Numbered from the stretch's first letter, positions 18,535 through 27,995 are shown. The stretch is 64,000 bases of DNA from JAIBCC01 sp963763855 (GCA_963763855.1 CAVXPU010000005.1:2666001-2730000), one strand, 5' to 3'. Program-made: numbers and translations. Notes: a model not told the origin generated them from the letters alone.

Positions 18535-19554
18535 ATGAATCAACGTTATAGTCGGCAAATTCTTTTCAGCCAAATTGGTAAATCGGGACAAGAAAAGCTT
18601 ATTAGTTCTCGGGTTTTGCTTGTTGGCTGCGGGGCATTAGGGGCTTCCCACGCTGAAATGCTCGCTCGTGCGGGGGTTGGGAAATTGCGAATTGTTGATC
18701 GTGATTTTGTCGAATTTACGAATTTGCAAAGGCAGACTTTGTATAGTGAATCAGACGCAAAGGATCGCTTCCCGAAAGCAATCGCAGCAAGAAATCGAAT
18801 TTCTGAGATTAATTCGGAAATCGAGGTTGAAGCGATCGTTGCTGATGTAAATAAAAATAACATCGAAAGCCTAGTAGAGAATTGTAATTTGGTAATTGAT
18901 GGAACTGATAATTTTCAGGTTCGTTATCTAGTTAATGACGCTTGCGTAAAGCTATCTAAAACTTGGATTTACGGTGCCGCAGTTTCGAGCTATGGAACGA
19001 CGATGACGATAATTCCCCAAGAGACGCCGTGCTTGCGTTGCATATTTGAAGAAATTCCCGATGCCGGAAGTTCGCCAACTTGCGATACTGCCGGGGTGAT
19101 AATGCCAATTATTTCAACAATTTCAGCCGTTCAAGTAAGCGAAGCCTTGAAAATTTTGACGGGAAATTTTGATAAACTTCACCGTTCTCTGTTGCAATTT
19201 GATGTTTGGCAAAATGATTGGCGGAAAATAAAGTTGAATGAGCCAAATCCGGATTGTGTCTGCTGTGTTGAGCGAAAATTTGAATTCCTCGAGTCGGAAA
19301 ATACCGAGTTTTTTACAACTCTTTGCGGACGTGATTCCGTTCAAATCTCCGCTCCAAAACCAACTCAAATAGATCTGAATTCACTCGCCGAAAAACTTCG
19401 ACATCTTTCGCAAGTTAAACAAAATGAATATCTTGTACGGTTTACAGTCGAAAATTTTGAAGTGACTGTTTTCAAAGACGCACGTGCAATTATAAAGGGC
19501 ACGGACGATCTTACGGTCGCGAGATCCGTCTATGCAAAGTACCTCGGAGTATAA
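18535..19554 (+). CDS. ThiF/MoeB/HesA-family adenylyltransferase
   Basis: A 339-residue E1-like enzyme that adenylates the C-terminus of a ubiquitin-like sulfur carrier (ThiS/MoaD type). It shows the ATP-binding LLVGCGALGASHAEML, the RQTLY segment and the DGTDNFQVRYLVND loop. A Cys pair PCLRCIF and a later CVCC could bind zinc. The candidate catalytic Cys is in SPTCDTAGV. The C-terminal about 90 residues lack a rhodanese domain and resemble a small carrier-like fold only vaguely. No thi or moa genes are adjacent, so the carrier partner is unknown. Confidence 0.87.
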   Translation: MNQRYSRQILFSQIGKSGQEKLISSRVLLVGCGALGASHAEMLARAGVGKLRIVDRDFVEFTNLQRQTLYSESDAKDRFPKAIAARNRISEINSEIEVEAIVADVNKNNIESLVENCNLVIDGTDNFQVRYLVNDACVKLSKTWIYGAAVSSYGTTMTIIPQETPCLRCIFEEIPDAGSSPTCDTAGVIMPIISTISAVQVSEALKILTGNFDKLHRSLLQFDVWQNDWRKIKLNEPNPDCVCCVERKFEFLESENTEFFTTLCGRDSVQISAPKPTQIDLNSLAEKLRHLSQVKQNEYLVRFTVENFEVTVFKDARAIIKGTDDLTVARSVYAKYLGV

Positions 19555-19655
19555 ATTTGATACTAATCATGTCCGTTTTTCTCTTTATCAGTGAGAAGAG
19601 TTTGTGAAACATTTCACTATATTCTTCGTAATATTGATTTGATGAGGTATTTAAT

Positions 19656-20993
19656 ATGTCATACATTCCAAAAGTTGTAATAATCGGCGGTGGATTCGGC
19701 GGATTGCAGGCAGCGAAAGCTTTAAAAAACGAATGCGTTTCCGTTACTTTGATTGACCGAAAAAATCATCACACTTTTCAGCCTCTCCTTTATCAGGTCG
19801 CGACCGCGGTACTATCCCCCGGAGAAATTGCCTCACCGATTCGAAGAATTCTCCATCGTGCTCAAAACGTGGAAGTTCTTTTAGGTGAAGTAGTTAGCTT
19901 TGATCTAGACAAACAAATCGTTAAACTTAGTGATGAATCGACGGTTGATTTCGACTATTTAATAATCGCCGCCGGAGCAAGGCATTCATATTTCGGACAC
20001 GACGAATGGGAGCAATTCGCACCGGGTTTGAAGACTCTGGAAGATGCGTTGGAGATTCGCAGAAGGGTTTTACTGGCATTTGAATTAGCCGAAAAACAGG
20101 CGATTCAAACAGGAACGCATGATCCGTTAAATTTCGTAGTTGTCGGCGGCGGAGCAACGGGAGTGGAAGTTGCCGGTGCGATCGCCGGGATTGCACGCCA
20201 GGCTTTGGCAAAGGATTTTAAGGCGATTGATACGACTAACGCTCGCGTGATGCTCTTTGAAGGTTCTGACAAAATTCTAGGCACATTTTCGCCAAGTTTA
20301 TCGCTAAGTGCGAAAGAGCAGCTAGAGCAAATCGGTGTTGAGGTAAATCTCAATAGTTTTGTTACAGATATTCAGCCGGGACGCGTAAAAGTTGGCGAAA
20401 ATTGGGTGGAATGCGAGGTTGTAGTTTGGGCTTCGGGCGTTGCAGCGTCACCTTTGAGCAAACTTTTGGGCGTTGAAACTGATCGGGCAGGACGCGTTCC
20501 GGTTAATAAAGATTTGACAATTGGCGAGCGAAAAAATGTTTTTGTTATCGGCGATATGGTTTTGCTTTTGCAGGAAAACGGCAAACTCGTCCCCGGAGTT
20601 GCTCCAGCCGCGATGCAGATGGCAGATTTAACCGCTGAAAATATATTGCGGCAAGAACGTGGGCTTTTTCACAAAGATTTTGCGTATTACGACAAAGGCT
20701 CGATGGCAACTATCGGGCGGAGCCGGGCGATTGCCGAAGCCGGATCTTTAAAAATGTCAGGCTTTATTGCGTGGCTGGCTTGGTTATTTGTTCATTTGAT
20801 TTCACTTATCGGCTTTCGTAATCGCCTTTGGGTCTTATCGGAATGGTTTTGGGCATATCTCACCCGTGAACGAAGTGCAAGGCTCATTACGGGCGACGCA
20901 GACGAATTGAGCGATGCGATGCAATTTTTGCAAGCAAAACCCGAAACTGTTGAATTGAAAAAAGAAAAAATAAAAAAGAATTCAAAAAAGTAA
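19656..20993 (+). CDS. ndh: Type II NADH dehydrogenase (NDH-2)
   Basis: A 445-residue single-subunit flavoprotein passing electrons from NADH to quinone at the membrane without proton pumping. The FAD site IIGGGFGGLQAAK is at residue 9 onward, and the NADH site VVGGGATGVEVAGAIAG at about 160. The FAD ribityl motif VFVIGDM and the quinone-side AAMQMA are also present. The C-terminus has hydrophobic helices (FIAWLAWLFVHLISLIGF), then WVLSEWFWAYLT and a basic tail, consistent with peripheral membrane attachment. A GATGAGGT-type ribosome site precedes the ATG. It is monocistronic. Confidence 0.92.
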   Translation: MSYIPKVVIIGGGFGGLQAAKALKNECVSVTLIDRKNHHTFQPLLYQVATAVLSPGEIASPIRRILHRAQNVEVLLGEVVSFDLDKQIVKLSDESTVDFDYLIIAAGARHSYFGHDEWEQFAPGLKTLEDALEIRRRVLLAFELAEKQAIQTGTHDPLNFVVVGGGATGVEVAGAIAGIARQALAKDFKAIDTTNARVMLFEGSDKILGTFSPSLSLSAKEQLEQIGVEVNLNSFVTDIQPGRVKVGENWVECEVVVWASGVAASPLSKLLGVETDRAGRVPVNKDLTIGERKNVFVIGDMVLLLQENGKLVPGVAPAAMQMADLTAENILRQERGLFHKDFAYYDKGSMATIGRSRAIAEAGSLKMSGFIAWLAWLFVHLISLIGFRNRLWVLSEWFWAYLTRERSARLITGDADELSDAMQFLQAKPETVELKKEKIKKNSKK

Positions 20994-21085
20994 CAATTTT
21001 CACATTTTTGCGTATAATGATGAGGTCTATTTTACGAGAATCAGCGGCTTAAATATGCCGTTCTGTTGGATTTACAATCAAATAA

Positions 21086-23242
21086 ATGAAAAAAACATTC
21101 CTTTTCTTAGTTTTAGTTTCTACTTTTTCCATCTTTATCAATGCTGCCGAACCGACAATTTGGACTGTAAATACCCGGTCTGAAATATTACGCGGCGACG
21201 CAAAAGGCGTGACTATTGATGAGACTGGCTCAATCACACTTGCTCCCAAACTCAATGAAGTTTTCAATACTTCGCAATCATATGTTTGGTCGAGCGTGGC
21301 TGATAATTCCGGCAATGTTTATCTCGGCACTGGCAATGACGGCAAAGTATTTAAAGTGGATTCTAGCGGTAAAGGTTCTCTTTTCAGCGATTTAGCCGAG
21401 CTAGACGTTTCCGCTTTGGCGATTGGGAAAAATGGCACGCTCTTTGCCGGAACATCGCCTGATGGAAAGGTTTATCAGATTGATCCAAGCGGAAAAGCAA
21501 CAGTTTATTTTGATTCAAGCGACAAATATATTTGGTCGTTAGCAGTTTTGAATGATGGCAGTTTAGCCGTCGGTTCAGGTGAAAACGGGAAAATATACAA
21601 AGTGAAAGCAGCGAACGCTACGCCGGAAAGTTCACTACTTTTTGATTCGAGCGAAACTCATATTATTTCGATGGCTGTAGATAAATCGGGCAATCTTTAT
21701 GCGGGTACGGATTCGAATGGAGTTGTTTTGCGAATTTCGCCTGAAGGAAAGGCGTTTGCGATTTTAGATGCAAGTTTGCGTGAAATTCACGAATTGGCGG
21801 TCGCTCCCGATGGATCGGTTTACGCTTTGGCATTGAGTGAGGCGGCTTCCGCACAGCGTCCAAATCCTGCGACGGTAACGGGGCAGGCACCGGATGGCAC
21901 GAATGTAGTCGTTTCAGTAACGTCAGTTGAAGGTGCCGTCGCTGAACAACCGAAAAGCCGATACGAATTAACGGCTGCGAAATCAGCCGTATATCGAATT
22001 GCGACTGATGGTTCGAGCGAAGTTGTTTGGAGTTCGGCAAGCGTAACAGGCTTTTCGCTTTACCCTAATTCGGGAGGAAACGGTGTGCTTTTAGGCACAT
22101 CCGATAAAGGAAGAATTTACAATATCACACGCGATGGACGTGAAACTTTGCTATTGCAGACCAATGAAGGACAAGTTTCCCGAATCGTTTCCGATGGTAA
22201 GAAAATATTCGCGACTTCCTCAAATCAGGGAAAACTTTATAGCTTTGGCAGCGAAACGCTTAGCGAAGGAAGCTACGAATCAATCGTCCGCGATGCGAAG
22301 AATTCGGCACTTTGGGGAAGAATCTGGTGGACTTCAGACGGCAATATCCAATTGCAAACGCGAACCGGAAATACTGCAAAACCTGATGAAACTTGGAGCG
22401 ATTGGAGTGCTGCTTTAACGGATTCAAAGGGCGGACAGATCACGAGCCCGAAAGCGAGATTTCTGCAATGGCGGGCTACGCTAAAAAATTCTGCGACATT
22501 AAATGATGTTTCGGTTTCGTATCTCGCAAATAATATTGCTCCGGAAGTTCTTTCAATTCAGCTATTTCCAACCAGCGTAGGGCTTTTTGCGAATCCGACA
22601 ATGCAGCTCGATCCGAATATCGAATCGTCCGGAATTGATCCGACGGTCTTTGGTTTACCGCCAATGATGTCGATTCCCCCGCGTAGAGCCTACCAGCGTG
22701 GAGCAAAATCTCTCCAATGGACAGCCGAAGATCGAAATGCTGATCGGCTGGAGTACGCTCTTTATTATCGCGGAATTAACGAACCGAGTTTCAAACTTCT
22801 CCGTGATGATTTGCGTGATAACTTCTTTACTTTAGATGGCTTAGCATTATCTGACGGGCGATATATCTTCAAAGTAATCGCCAAAGATTCGCTCTCAAAT
22901 CCGCTCGCTTTAGTGCTTTCGGGAGAGAAAATATCAGAACCAATCGATATCGATAATTCTGCTCCGCAAATTGTGGCGGTTGGGAATCCGCAAACTTCGG
23001 GAGAAAAAGTTCGAATTTCCTTCGAAGCAAGTGATTCATCGAGCTTTATTAATCGTGCAGAATACAGCGTTGACGGCGGCGAATGGCAGAAGGTCTATGC
23101 TGACGACGGCATTTCCGATAGCCAAAAAGAACGCTACACATTTGAAGTAACGCTCAAAAATCCAGGTGAATATTCGGTCACATTAAGGGTTTTTGATCAA
23201 AGCGGAAATGTTGGAAACGCAAGGGTTTTGGTGAAAAGATAA
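21086..23242 (+). CDS. Secreted beta-propeller protein of unknown function
   Basis: 718 residues with a clear signal peptide (hydrophobic 5-19, cleavage near NAAEP). The first 450 residues carry repeating G-x-x-YLGTGNDGKVFKV / LFAGTSPDGKVYQI / LAVGSGENGKIYKV units, characteristic of an NHL/WD-type propeller. Two C-terminal regions look like immunoglobulin-like or Y_Y_Y-like sandwiches (about 540-718, ADRLEYALYYRG ... EYSVTLRVFDQSGN). No catalytic motif is apparent. It may be an extracellular binding or sensor module. A strong terminator follows. Confidence 0.75.
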   Translation: MKKTFLFLVLVSTFSIFINAAEPTIWTVNTRSEILRGDAKGVTIDETGSITLAPKLNEVFNTSQSYVWSSVADNSGNVYLGTGNDGKVFKVDSSGKGSLFSDLAELDVSALAIGKNGTLFAGTSPDGKVYQIDPSGKATVYFDSSDKYIWSLAVLNDGSLAVGSGENGKIYKVKAANATPESSLLFDSSETHIISMAVDKSGNLYAGTDSNGVVLRISPEGKAFAILDASLREIHELAVAPDGSVYALALSEAASAQRPNPATVTGQAPDGTNVVVSVTSVEGAVAEQPKSRYELTAAKSAVYRIATDGSSEVVWSSASVTGFSLYPNSGGNGVLLGTSDKGRIYNITRDGRETLLLQTNEGQVSRIVSDGKKIFATSSNQGKLYSFGSETLSEGSYESIVRDAKNSALWGRIWWTSDGNIQLQTRTGNTAKPDETWSDWSAALTDSKGGQITSPKARFLQWRATLKNSATLNDVSVSYLANNIAPEVLSIQLFPTSVGLFANPTMQLDPNIESSGIDPTVFGLPPMMSIPPRRAYQRGAKSLQWTAEDRNADRLEYALYYRGINEPSFKLLRDDLRDNFFTLDGLALSDGRYIFKVIAKDSLSNPLALVLSGEKISEPIDIDNSAPQIVAVGNPQTSGEKVRISFEASDSSSFINRAEYSVDGGEWQKVYADDGISDSQKERYTFEVTLKNPGEYSVTLRVFDQSGNVGNARVLVKR

Positions 23243-23264
23243 CTTTTGAATCCTGATATAAGTC

Positions 23265-23299
23265 GGCTGGCTGAAATCTGTATTTCGGCTAGCCCTTTT
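23265..23299 (+). terminator. Intrinsic terminator after propeller gene
   Basis: The stem GGCTGGCTGAAAT (23265-23277) pairs with ATTTCGGCTAGCC (23282-23294), with two mismatched or wobble positions, followed by a T tract. The A-rich complement also suits the convergent gene. Confidence 0.75.
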
Positions 23300-23802
23300 T
23301 ATTGTTCGGTTTTTAATTGCCTGGTCGTGTCTTCCGTTACACTCGGTACGACCAATTCTTTCGTTTTGAAATTCGATTGTGGGCTGATATATTCGCTTTG
23401 AGCTGGTGGAAGTATTTGGTTTTGCTGATTTTGGGGGAAATTTCGTTGTGGAATAATCTCAGCCGGTATTTCCTTTTCTTTCTTAACTTCTTCGGCTTTT
23501 ATGATTCTGGGAATGCCCGAAGCGAGCAAAATAATCGCAGGAATCATAAAAAATATCCAAAAATTAGTGTCGCCCGGCATCGTTTTCACAAAAATACCGG
23601 TTACCAGAAAACCCATTCCGAGTATTACGTTTCGAATTCCTGTTGTATAAAGATGTTTGTAGCTGTTTTTATTGTCAACAATTATATCGTCGCTTGAAAT
23701 TCTACCTTCCATCGCTGCCAAAACGTTACTCAAATTGGCTCGGCAGCTTCGGCAAAATTTACTGTTATCAGGATTTTCCGTGGAACATTTTGGACAAAAC
23801 AT
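23299..23802 (-). CDS. Zinc-ribbon membrane protein (tandem paralogue 1)
   Basis: 167 residues: an N-terminal zinc ribbon (MFCPKC ... FCRSC), a central pair of hydrophobic segments (about 55-105), then a Pro/Gln-rich tail ending in TEDTTRQL-x-x-E. It is a paralogue of the adjacent upstream gene, with the same order of parts and a matching tail, so the pair arose by duplication. The zinc ribbon is predicted to be cytoplasmic. The tail motif may be a binding epitope. Function unknown. Confidence 0.7.
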   Translation of the reverse strand: MFCPKCSTENPDNSKFCRSCRANLSNVLAAMEGRISSDDIIVDNKNSYKHLYTTGIRNVILGMGFLVTGIFVKTMPGDTNFWIFFMIPAIILLASGIPRIIKAEEVKKEKEIPAEIIPQRNFPQNQQNQILPPAQSEYISPQSNFKTKELVVPSVTEDTTRQLKTEQ

Positions 23803-23805
23803 CAG

Positions 23806-24375
23806 TTATTTCTCCTTTACTTTCGGCAATGTCATTGTCTCGCCTTCAGAATTCATCTGTAATTGTCGGGTCGTGTTTTCAGTTACGCTTGATGGGATAA
23901 TAAGTTCTCCGGTAGTGTAAATCGATTCCTGCCGTGGTTTTATATAGTCAGTTTTAATTGGCGGAAGTGCTTGATTTGGTTGATTTGCGGTGAAATTAGG
24001 CGATTCAGGTAAATCAGATTTACCGTCATTTATCATCCCGAATTTCACCATTTCTGAAATTCCTTTCGCCAGCATCGCAAAAGCCGGAAACAGCATAGCC
24101 CACCACCAGGCTTTTCCGCCCGCCACTCCCGTCGTAAACAAAACAATAGAGACAACTAAAAATCCGACCCCCATCAGAATATTTCGAACTGATTCGCCAA
24201 AAATCTCGCTCTTATCTTTTAAGTTGCCGCGAACTTTATGAGCAGCCAAATTACTTTGCTTTGGAAGCTGCAATTCACCGCTAACTACTCCGGCTACTGC
24301 ACTTAAATCAGTTCCGCAACTTCGGCAAAATCTGCCGGTTTCCGGATTTTCAGTTCCACATTTTGGACAAAACAT
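23806..24375 (-). CDS. Zinc-ribbon membrane protein (tandem paralogue 2)
   Basis: 189 residues from the ATG at 24375: zinc ribbon MFCPKCGTEN ... FCRSCG, two hydrophobic segments (about 75-120), and a tail containing SVTENTTRQL. The frame is open upstream to an ATG at 24426, but that extension is translated heptamer repeat and the paralogue begins at the MFCPKC position, so I prefer 24375. The stop is 3 bp from the next paralogue, indicating one transcript. Function unknown. Confidence 0.7.
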   Translation of the reverse strand: MFCPKCGTENPETGRFCRSCGTDLSAVAGVVSGELQLPKQSNLAAHKVRGNLKDKSEIFGESVRNILMGVGFLVVSIVLFTTGVAGGKAWWWAMLFPAFAMLAKGISEMVKFGMINDGKSDLPESPNFTANQPNQALPPIKTDYIKPRQESIYTTGELIIPSSVTENTTRQLQMNSEGETMTLPKVKEK

Positions 24376-24388
24376 AAATTTATTGAAT

Positions 24389-24439
24389 GGTGAAAAACGA
24401 AAAGTGAATAATTTTTCACTTTTCACTTTTCGTTATTAG
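24389..24439. repeat. 7-bp repeat array with inverted halves spanning the rlmB stop
   Basis: GGTGAAA, AACGAAA, AGTGAAT are followed by inverted TTTTTCA, CTTTTCA, CTTTTCG, TTATTAG units. The halves pair as a hairpin that may act as a terminator. The rlmB stop codon (24423-24425) is inside it. Confidence 0.65.
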
Positions 24440-25322
24440 TTATTCGGTGCCTCGCGGCTTCAAAAAGTATTACGCCCGTAGCCACCGATACGTTCAAAGA
24501 TTCTATTTTTCCGCCCATTGGAATTTTGACGAGCATGTCGCAATTTTCAGCAACCAAGCGATGCAAGCCCTTTCCTTCTCCGCCCATTACAAGTGCAGTC
24601 GGCTGATTCCAGTCCCATTCGGTATAGATTTTATCGGTTTCAACGCTCGTTCCGATCACCCAAATATTGTGCGATTTCAAATCTTCTATCAGCCGATTTA
24701 GGTTGGTAACTTTTGCTACTTTAACATATTCGGTGGCACCTGCGGAAGATTTGGCGACAGTTTCCGTTAGCCCAACCGCCCTGCGATCTGGAATAAAAAC
24801 GCCGTCAACTCCTGCACATTCAACAGTTCTGAGAATCGCACCAAAATTTCTAGGATCTTCAACGCCGTCTAAAATTACGATCAAAGGCTTTTCACCTGCA
24901 GCTTGTTTTTGAAAGATTTCGTCGAGAAGTTTGTCGGCATCATAATAGTCTGCCGCTGCGGTGAAAGCGATAACTCCTTGATGATTCGCTCCAATTTCCA
25001 CCAATTTCGCCAAATTCGCACGCGGAACTTTTTGAAACGGAACGCGGTTTTCCTTAGCCAAAGCCATTATTTCATTAAGCCGTTTTTCGTGTGTGTTTTC
25101 TCCAATCAGGATTTTTTCAATCCGCCGATTTCCCGCACGTAAGGCTTCCAAAACAGGCAAAACACCGATAACAATTGCGGAATTTGGATTTTGGATTGTG
25201 GATTTATCGGAATGTTTTGACACTCCGTTTTCGATTCGCGACTCGCGACTCTCTAATCTCGGCTCTCGACGCTTAAATCCCGTCTTCTCTCTTCTATCTT
25301 CTCTCTTCATAAATTGTGCCAT
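24423..25322 (-). CDS. rlmB: TrmH/SpoU-family 23S rRNA (guanosine-2'-O-)-methyltransferase
   Basis: 299 residues. The substrate-binding N-terminal domain (VIGVLPVLEALRAG ... GANHQGVIA) precedes a SPOUT methyltransferase domain with its three motifs: NFGAILRTVECAG, VMGGEGKGLHRLV and IPMGGKIESLNVSVATGV. This matches RlmB (Gm2251). The first 55 or so residues are basic and low-complexity and are encoded largely by heptamer repeat arrays, so they are probably an added or mis-called N-terminus. The usual enzyme would start near residue 50. The start overlaps the upstream zinc-ribbon gene by 16 bp. Confidence 0.88.
   Translation of the reverse strand: MAQFMKREDRREKTGFKRREPRLESRESRIENGVSKHSDKSTIQNPNSAIVIGVLPVLEALRAGNRRIEKILIGENTHEKRLNEIMALAKENRVPFQKVPRANLAKLVEIGANHQGVIAFTAAADYYDADKLLDEIFQKQAAGEKPLIVILDGVEDPRNFGAILRTVECAGVDGVFIPDRRAVGLTETVAKSSAGATEYVKVAKVTNLNRLIEDLKSHNIWVIGTSVETDKIYTEWDWNQPTALVMGGEGKGLHRLVAENCDMLVKIPMGGKIESLNVSVATGVILFEAARHRITNNEK
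25174..25308. repeat. Three 7-bp repeat arrays in the 5' part of rlmB
   Basis: Array 1 at 25174-25208 (ATTGCGG, AATTTGG, ATTTTGG, ATTGTGG, ATTTATC). Array 2 at 25232-25273, six CGACTCG-like units. Array 3 at 25281-25308, four TCTCTTC-like units. All are read in frame as the extended RlmB N-terminus. Confidence 0.7.
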
Positions 25323-26326
25323 TGCAGACGCGAAAACCGAGTAAATTGAGACAAATTGCTAATAGTTGTGATATTTGTCCGCTTCACTCCAAGCATCCCT
25401 TTTCGCTGCAAGCCGCCGGATTCGCTTCGTTCGGAAACTCCCCAAACCTTGCCTATCTCTTCCCGAAGCTTCAAATAATCGTTGTTAAATTTCGAATCGA
25501 GAGAACTACTCCGAAGCTTTTCCGCCAGTTTTGGCATATTATCTTTGGCAAAAAGCCCCTTTTCGCTTCCCAGACAAGAAAAGTCAAAACCTTTTGATTC
25601 GATTCTGTAACCTATCGAATCTTCACGCGTGTAAACGTCGATGATAACCTCATCATTACTCACTTCCGCCATTTCCAAAATCTTTCTGTCGTCTTTCTTT
25701 TTGATGCTTTCGCTAGCTTCAATTTTGCGTTCAAAAACTGCTCCAACAACAATCAAACTCAGATCAGCAAAGCCAATTTGAACAACTTCATCGGCATTAA
25801 AATGAATAAAGATTAATTTATCGTCGTCAAATTCGATGCCGCGAAGCCTTCTTGGAAATTTATCAGTTTGCAATTCTTCATCGCTGATAATTTTGCAGTC
25901 TATCTCTAATGATTTCAATTGTTTAGCAATTGCTTCGGCTTCAATCCGTGTTTCCGCTCTCGCCAAAGGAAGCGACATCTGAGAATTGAAAATTTTCTGA
26001 ACATCGTCTTTTTCAAGATGTAAAAGAGCGGCATTCTCAGCCAGCTTCCCGGAATTTTCCAGACCTTTTCGCGGTTGCCAAATTAAATTGTAGCCTTTTT
26101 CCCAATCATCCAACTTTCTCAGATTCGGTTTGAGGTGTGCTGATTGCTCAAGAGAAATTGTTAGCGTTTCCCCGCAATAAAGGCATTTAAGCCTCGTTGG
26201 CGGACTTTTTCGACCGCATTTTTCACAGCCAATCATCTCATCTGTACTGAATTTTTGAACTTCAGGTTCGCTCGGTAAATCTTTGAGCCATTCGTCGGGA
26301 TGAAATTGTTTAGTCTTTTTGTCCAT
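25307..26326 (-). CDS. Zinc-ribbon protein of unknown function
   Basis: 339 residues. One CxxC ... CxxC zinc ribbon (CEKCGRKSPPTRLKCLYCG) lies near residues 34-52. The region from about 110 (LARAETRIEAEAIAKQLKSLEIDCKIISDE) looks like a DUF2007-type signal-transducing fold, which handles the pattern of residues 'avoid wrong isoform, take second copy'. The remainder is mixed alpha/beta without a recognised motif. No signal peptide or membrane helix, so likely cytoplasmic. It overlaps the rlmB start by 16 bp and could be co-transcribed with it. Confidence 0.6.
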   Translation of the reverse strand: MDKKTKQFHPDEWLKDLPSEPEVQKFSTDEMIGCEKCGRKSPPTRLKCLYCGETLTISLEQSAHLKPNLRKLDDWEKGYNLIWQPRKGLENSGKLAENAALLHLEKDDVQKIFNSQMSLPLARAETRIEAEAIAKQLKSLEIDCKIISDEELQTDKFPRRLRGIEFDDDKLIFIHFNADEVVQIGFADLSLIVVGAVFERKIEASESIKKKDDRKILEMAEVSNDEVIIDVYTREDSIGYRIESKGFDFSCLGSEKGLFAKDNMPKLAEKLRSSSLDSKFNNDYLKLREEIGKVWGVSERSESGGLQRKGMLGVKRTNITTISNLSQFTRFSRLQWHNL

Positions 26327-26624
26327 AGCAAGATTTATTATACGTTGAAAAAACTTATAAAAGGCAAATTCAACTGTAAAACTATATTATATTTTACTTA
26401 TTGGCTTGACCAATTCCACAGCAAAACGGCATTCTATATAGGTTAATAATATTTTTTTATAATTTTTTATCAAATAGCAGAATTAAGCGAAACAGAGTGT
26501 TTTAGGTTCTATAATTTTTAACAAAAGGATTAATTTTTAGACAGTAATATTTCAACCAATTTAGAAATCTCAAGATAATGTTTCGCCACATCTGCCCATT
26601 TGACTATTTCAAAAGGGTAACAAA
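26327..26624. other. Intergenic region of 298 bp
   Basis: AT-rich divergent promoter region between the zinc-ribbon and NYN genes. A TATAAT hexamer occurs near 26509. No hairpin, repeat or ORF of note. Confidence 0.5.
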
Positions 26625-27335
26625 ATGCAGTCTGACACGACTACCACGCCGTTTTGGCAGTTTGGAAATCGTGGTCGCGTAGCGGTTTTTATTGATGGCA
26701 ATAATCTTTTCCACGCGGCTCGTTTTCACAATTTAGATATTGATTACAACAAACTTTTACGAGTTTTATTAGGCAACGGAAGATTGCTTCGAGCATTCTT
26801 TTATACAGGTGTAGATGCCAATGCAGAGCGTCAGCAAGGATTTCTCTTGTGGATGCGGCGTAATGGTTTTCGAGTCGTTCAAAAGGAATTAAAAACCTTC
26901 TACGATGGAACGCGAAAAGCTAATTTGGACGTTGAGATCGCCGTTGATATGCTTAGTTTGGCAGGTAAATACGACACCGCAATTTTGGTTTCGGGCGACG
27001 AAGATTTTGTCTATGCGTTGAATGCCGTAGCTTATAAAGGCTGCCGCGTTGAAATCGCCGGATTTCGTTCGAATACTGCTCCAAAATTAATTGACGTTGC
27101 GGATTTCTTCATCGATTTGGGAGAAATTGGCGACATGGTCAGAAAAGACACGTCGCAATCCGGACGTTATGAGGTCCCTTCTTTTGTTTTGCCTGACGAA
27201 ATGCCTTTGTCTAATTTGATGCCTGATAATTTTCCAAATATGAAAACGGAAATACACGTCGACGCTAGTGCAAATTTTGCAGATTTAGACGATGCGGAAG
27301 ATCCTGAATTATTAAGAATCCTAGACGAAAGATGA
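26625..27335 (+). CDS. NYN-domain (LabA/DUF88-like) protein
   Basis: 236 residues. The NYN nuclease-like fold is seen as RVAVFIDGNNLFHAAR (about 18-33), KANLDVEIAVDMLSLAG and DTAILVSGDEDFVYALNAV, with the conserved acidic residues D, D and D of the PIN-like active site. The family includes LabA-type regulators and RNases. The C-terminal 60 residues are variable and acidic. It overlaps the DUF2203 gene by 4 bp, so the two are coupled. The RNA target, if any, is unknown. Confidence 0.85.
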   Translation: MQSDTTTTPFWQFGNRGRVAVFIDGNNLFHAARFHNLDIDYNKLLRVLLGNGRLLRAFFYTGVDANAERQQGFLLWMRRNGFRVVQKELKTFYDGTRKANLDVEIAVDMLSLAGKYDTAILVSGDEDFVYALNAVAYKGCRVEIAGFRSNTAPKLIDVADFFIDLGEIGDMVRKDTSQSGRYEVPSFVLPDEMPLSNLMPDNFPNMKTEIHVDASANFADLDDAEDPELLRILDER

Positions 27336-27709
27336 AACTTTTTACCTTATCGGAAGCCAATCAATTAATACCGGAAGTACGACAATCTTTGCTTAGAATC
27401 AAGGTTGGCTACGCTGAGGTGGCTGCATATCACGAATCCGCGAAGCTGGCAGCCGAAGCTGCTCAAAAAGGCGGTGGAGGTATGGAAAGTGGATCGATTT
27501 ACGTGCAAAATCTCTACGAACTCGGAAGATTAACAAGTGAGATCGAAGCAGACGGAATTCAGTTGAAAGACTACACTCGTGGCTTGATAGATTTTCCTTC
27601 AATGCGGGAAGGAAGAGTGGTTTTACTCTGCTGGCAGCTTGATGAAGGCGACGAAATTCTCTGGTGGCATGACATTCAGGCGGGTTTTGCGGGAAGACAA
27701 CCCATCTAA
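27332..27709 (+). CDS. DUF2203 family protein
   Basis: 125 residues matching DUF2203: FTLSEANQLIPEVRQSL at the start, GIQLKDYTRGLIDFPSMREGRVVLLCW in the middle and EILWWHDIQAGFAGRQPI at the end. The family has no known function. There is no signal peptide, so it is likely cytoplasmic. Translationally coupled to the NYN gene. Confidence 0.9.
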   Translation: MKLFTLSEANQLIPEVRQSLLRIKVGYAEVAAYHESAKLAAEAAQKGGGGMESGSIYVQNLYELGRLTSEIEADGIQLKDYTRGLIDFPSMREGRVVLLCWQLDEGDEILWWHDIQAGFAGRQPI

Positions 27710-27713
27710 TTTT

Positions 27714-27741
27714 GGATTGCGGATTTGGGATTTAGGATTTT
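27714..27741. repeat. 7-bp tandem repeat array (GGATTTT type)
   Basis: Four heptamers directly after the DUF2203 stop: GGATTGC, GGATTTG, GGATTTA, GGATTTT. The rest of the interval to 27995 is AT-rich with nothing notable. Confidence 0.7.
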
Positions 27742-27995
27742 TGTCTGCCATTAGCTAAGCTGATAAGGTATATAATATCAATGATTTACATAAAGCCAAT
27801 TTGAATTAATGCGACCTTCGCTTAATTTGAAAAATAAAAACCTAAAACTAAAATCAGCTAATCTCTGTGTTTTGTTGAATTTGCTATTGACTACTTAAAG
27901 TAATTTCTGATAATATCCAGCCTGCTTAAGATCTTATCAGATTTTTTTTCACGGAACACGATAATCTACAATCTTTATTCAATCTTTTTTAAGCT

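Noticed and set aside
24376..24426. N-terminal extension of the second zinc-ribbon gene
   Set aside because: The sequence is translated heptamer repeat and the paralogue starts at the equivalent MFCPKC.
25174..25308. CRISPR-like array
   Set aside because: The period is 7 bp with no spacers; these are simple heptamer arrays.
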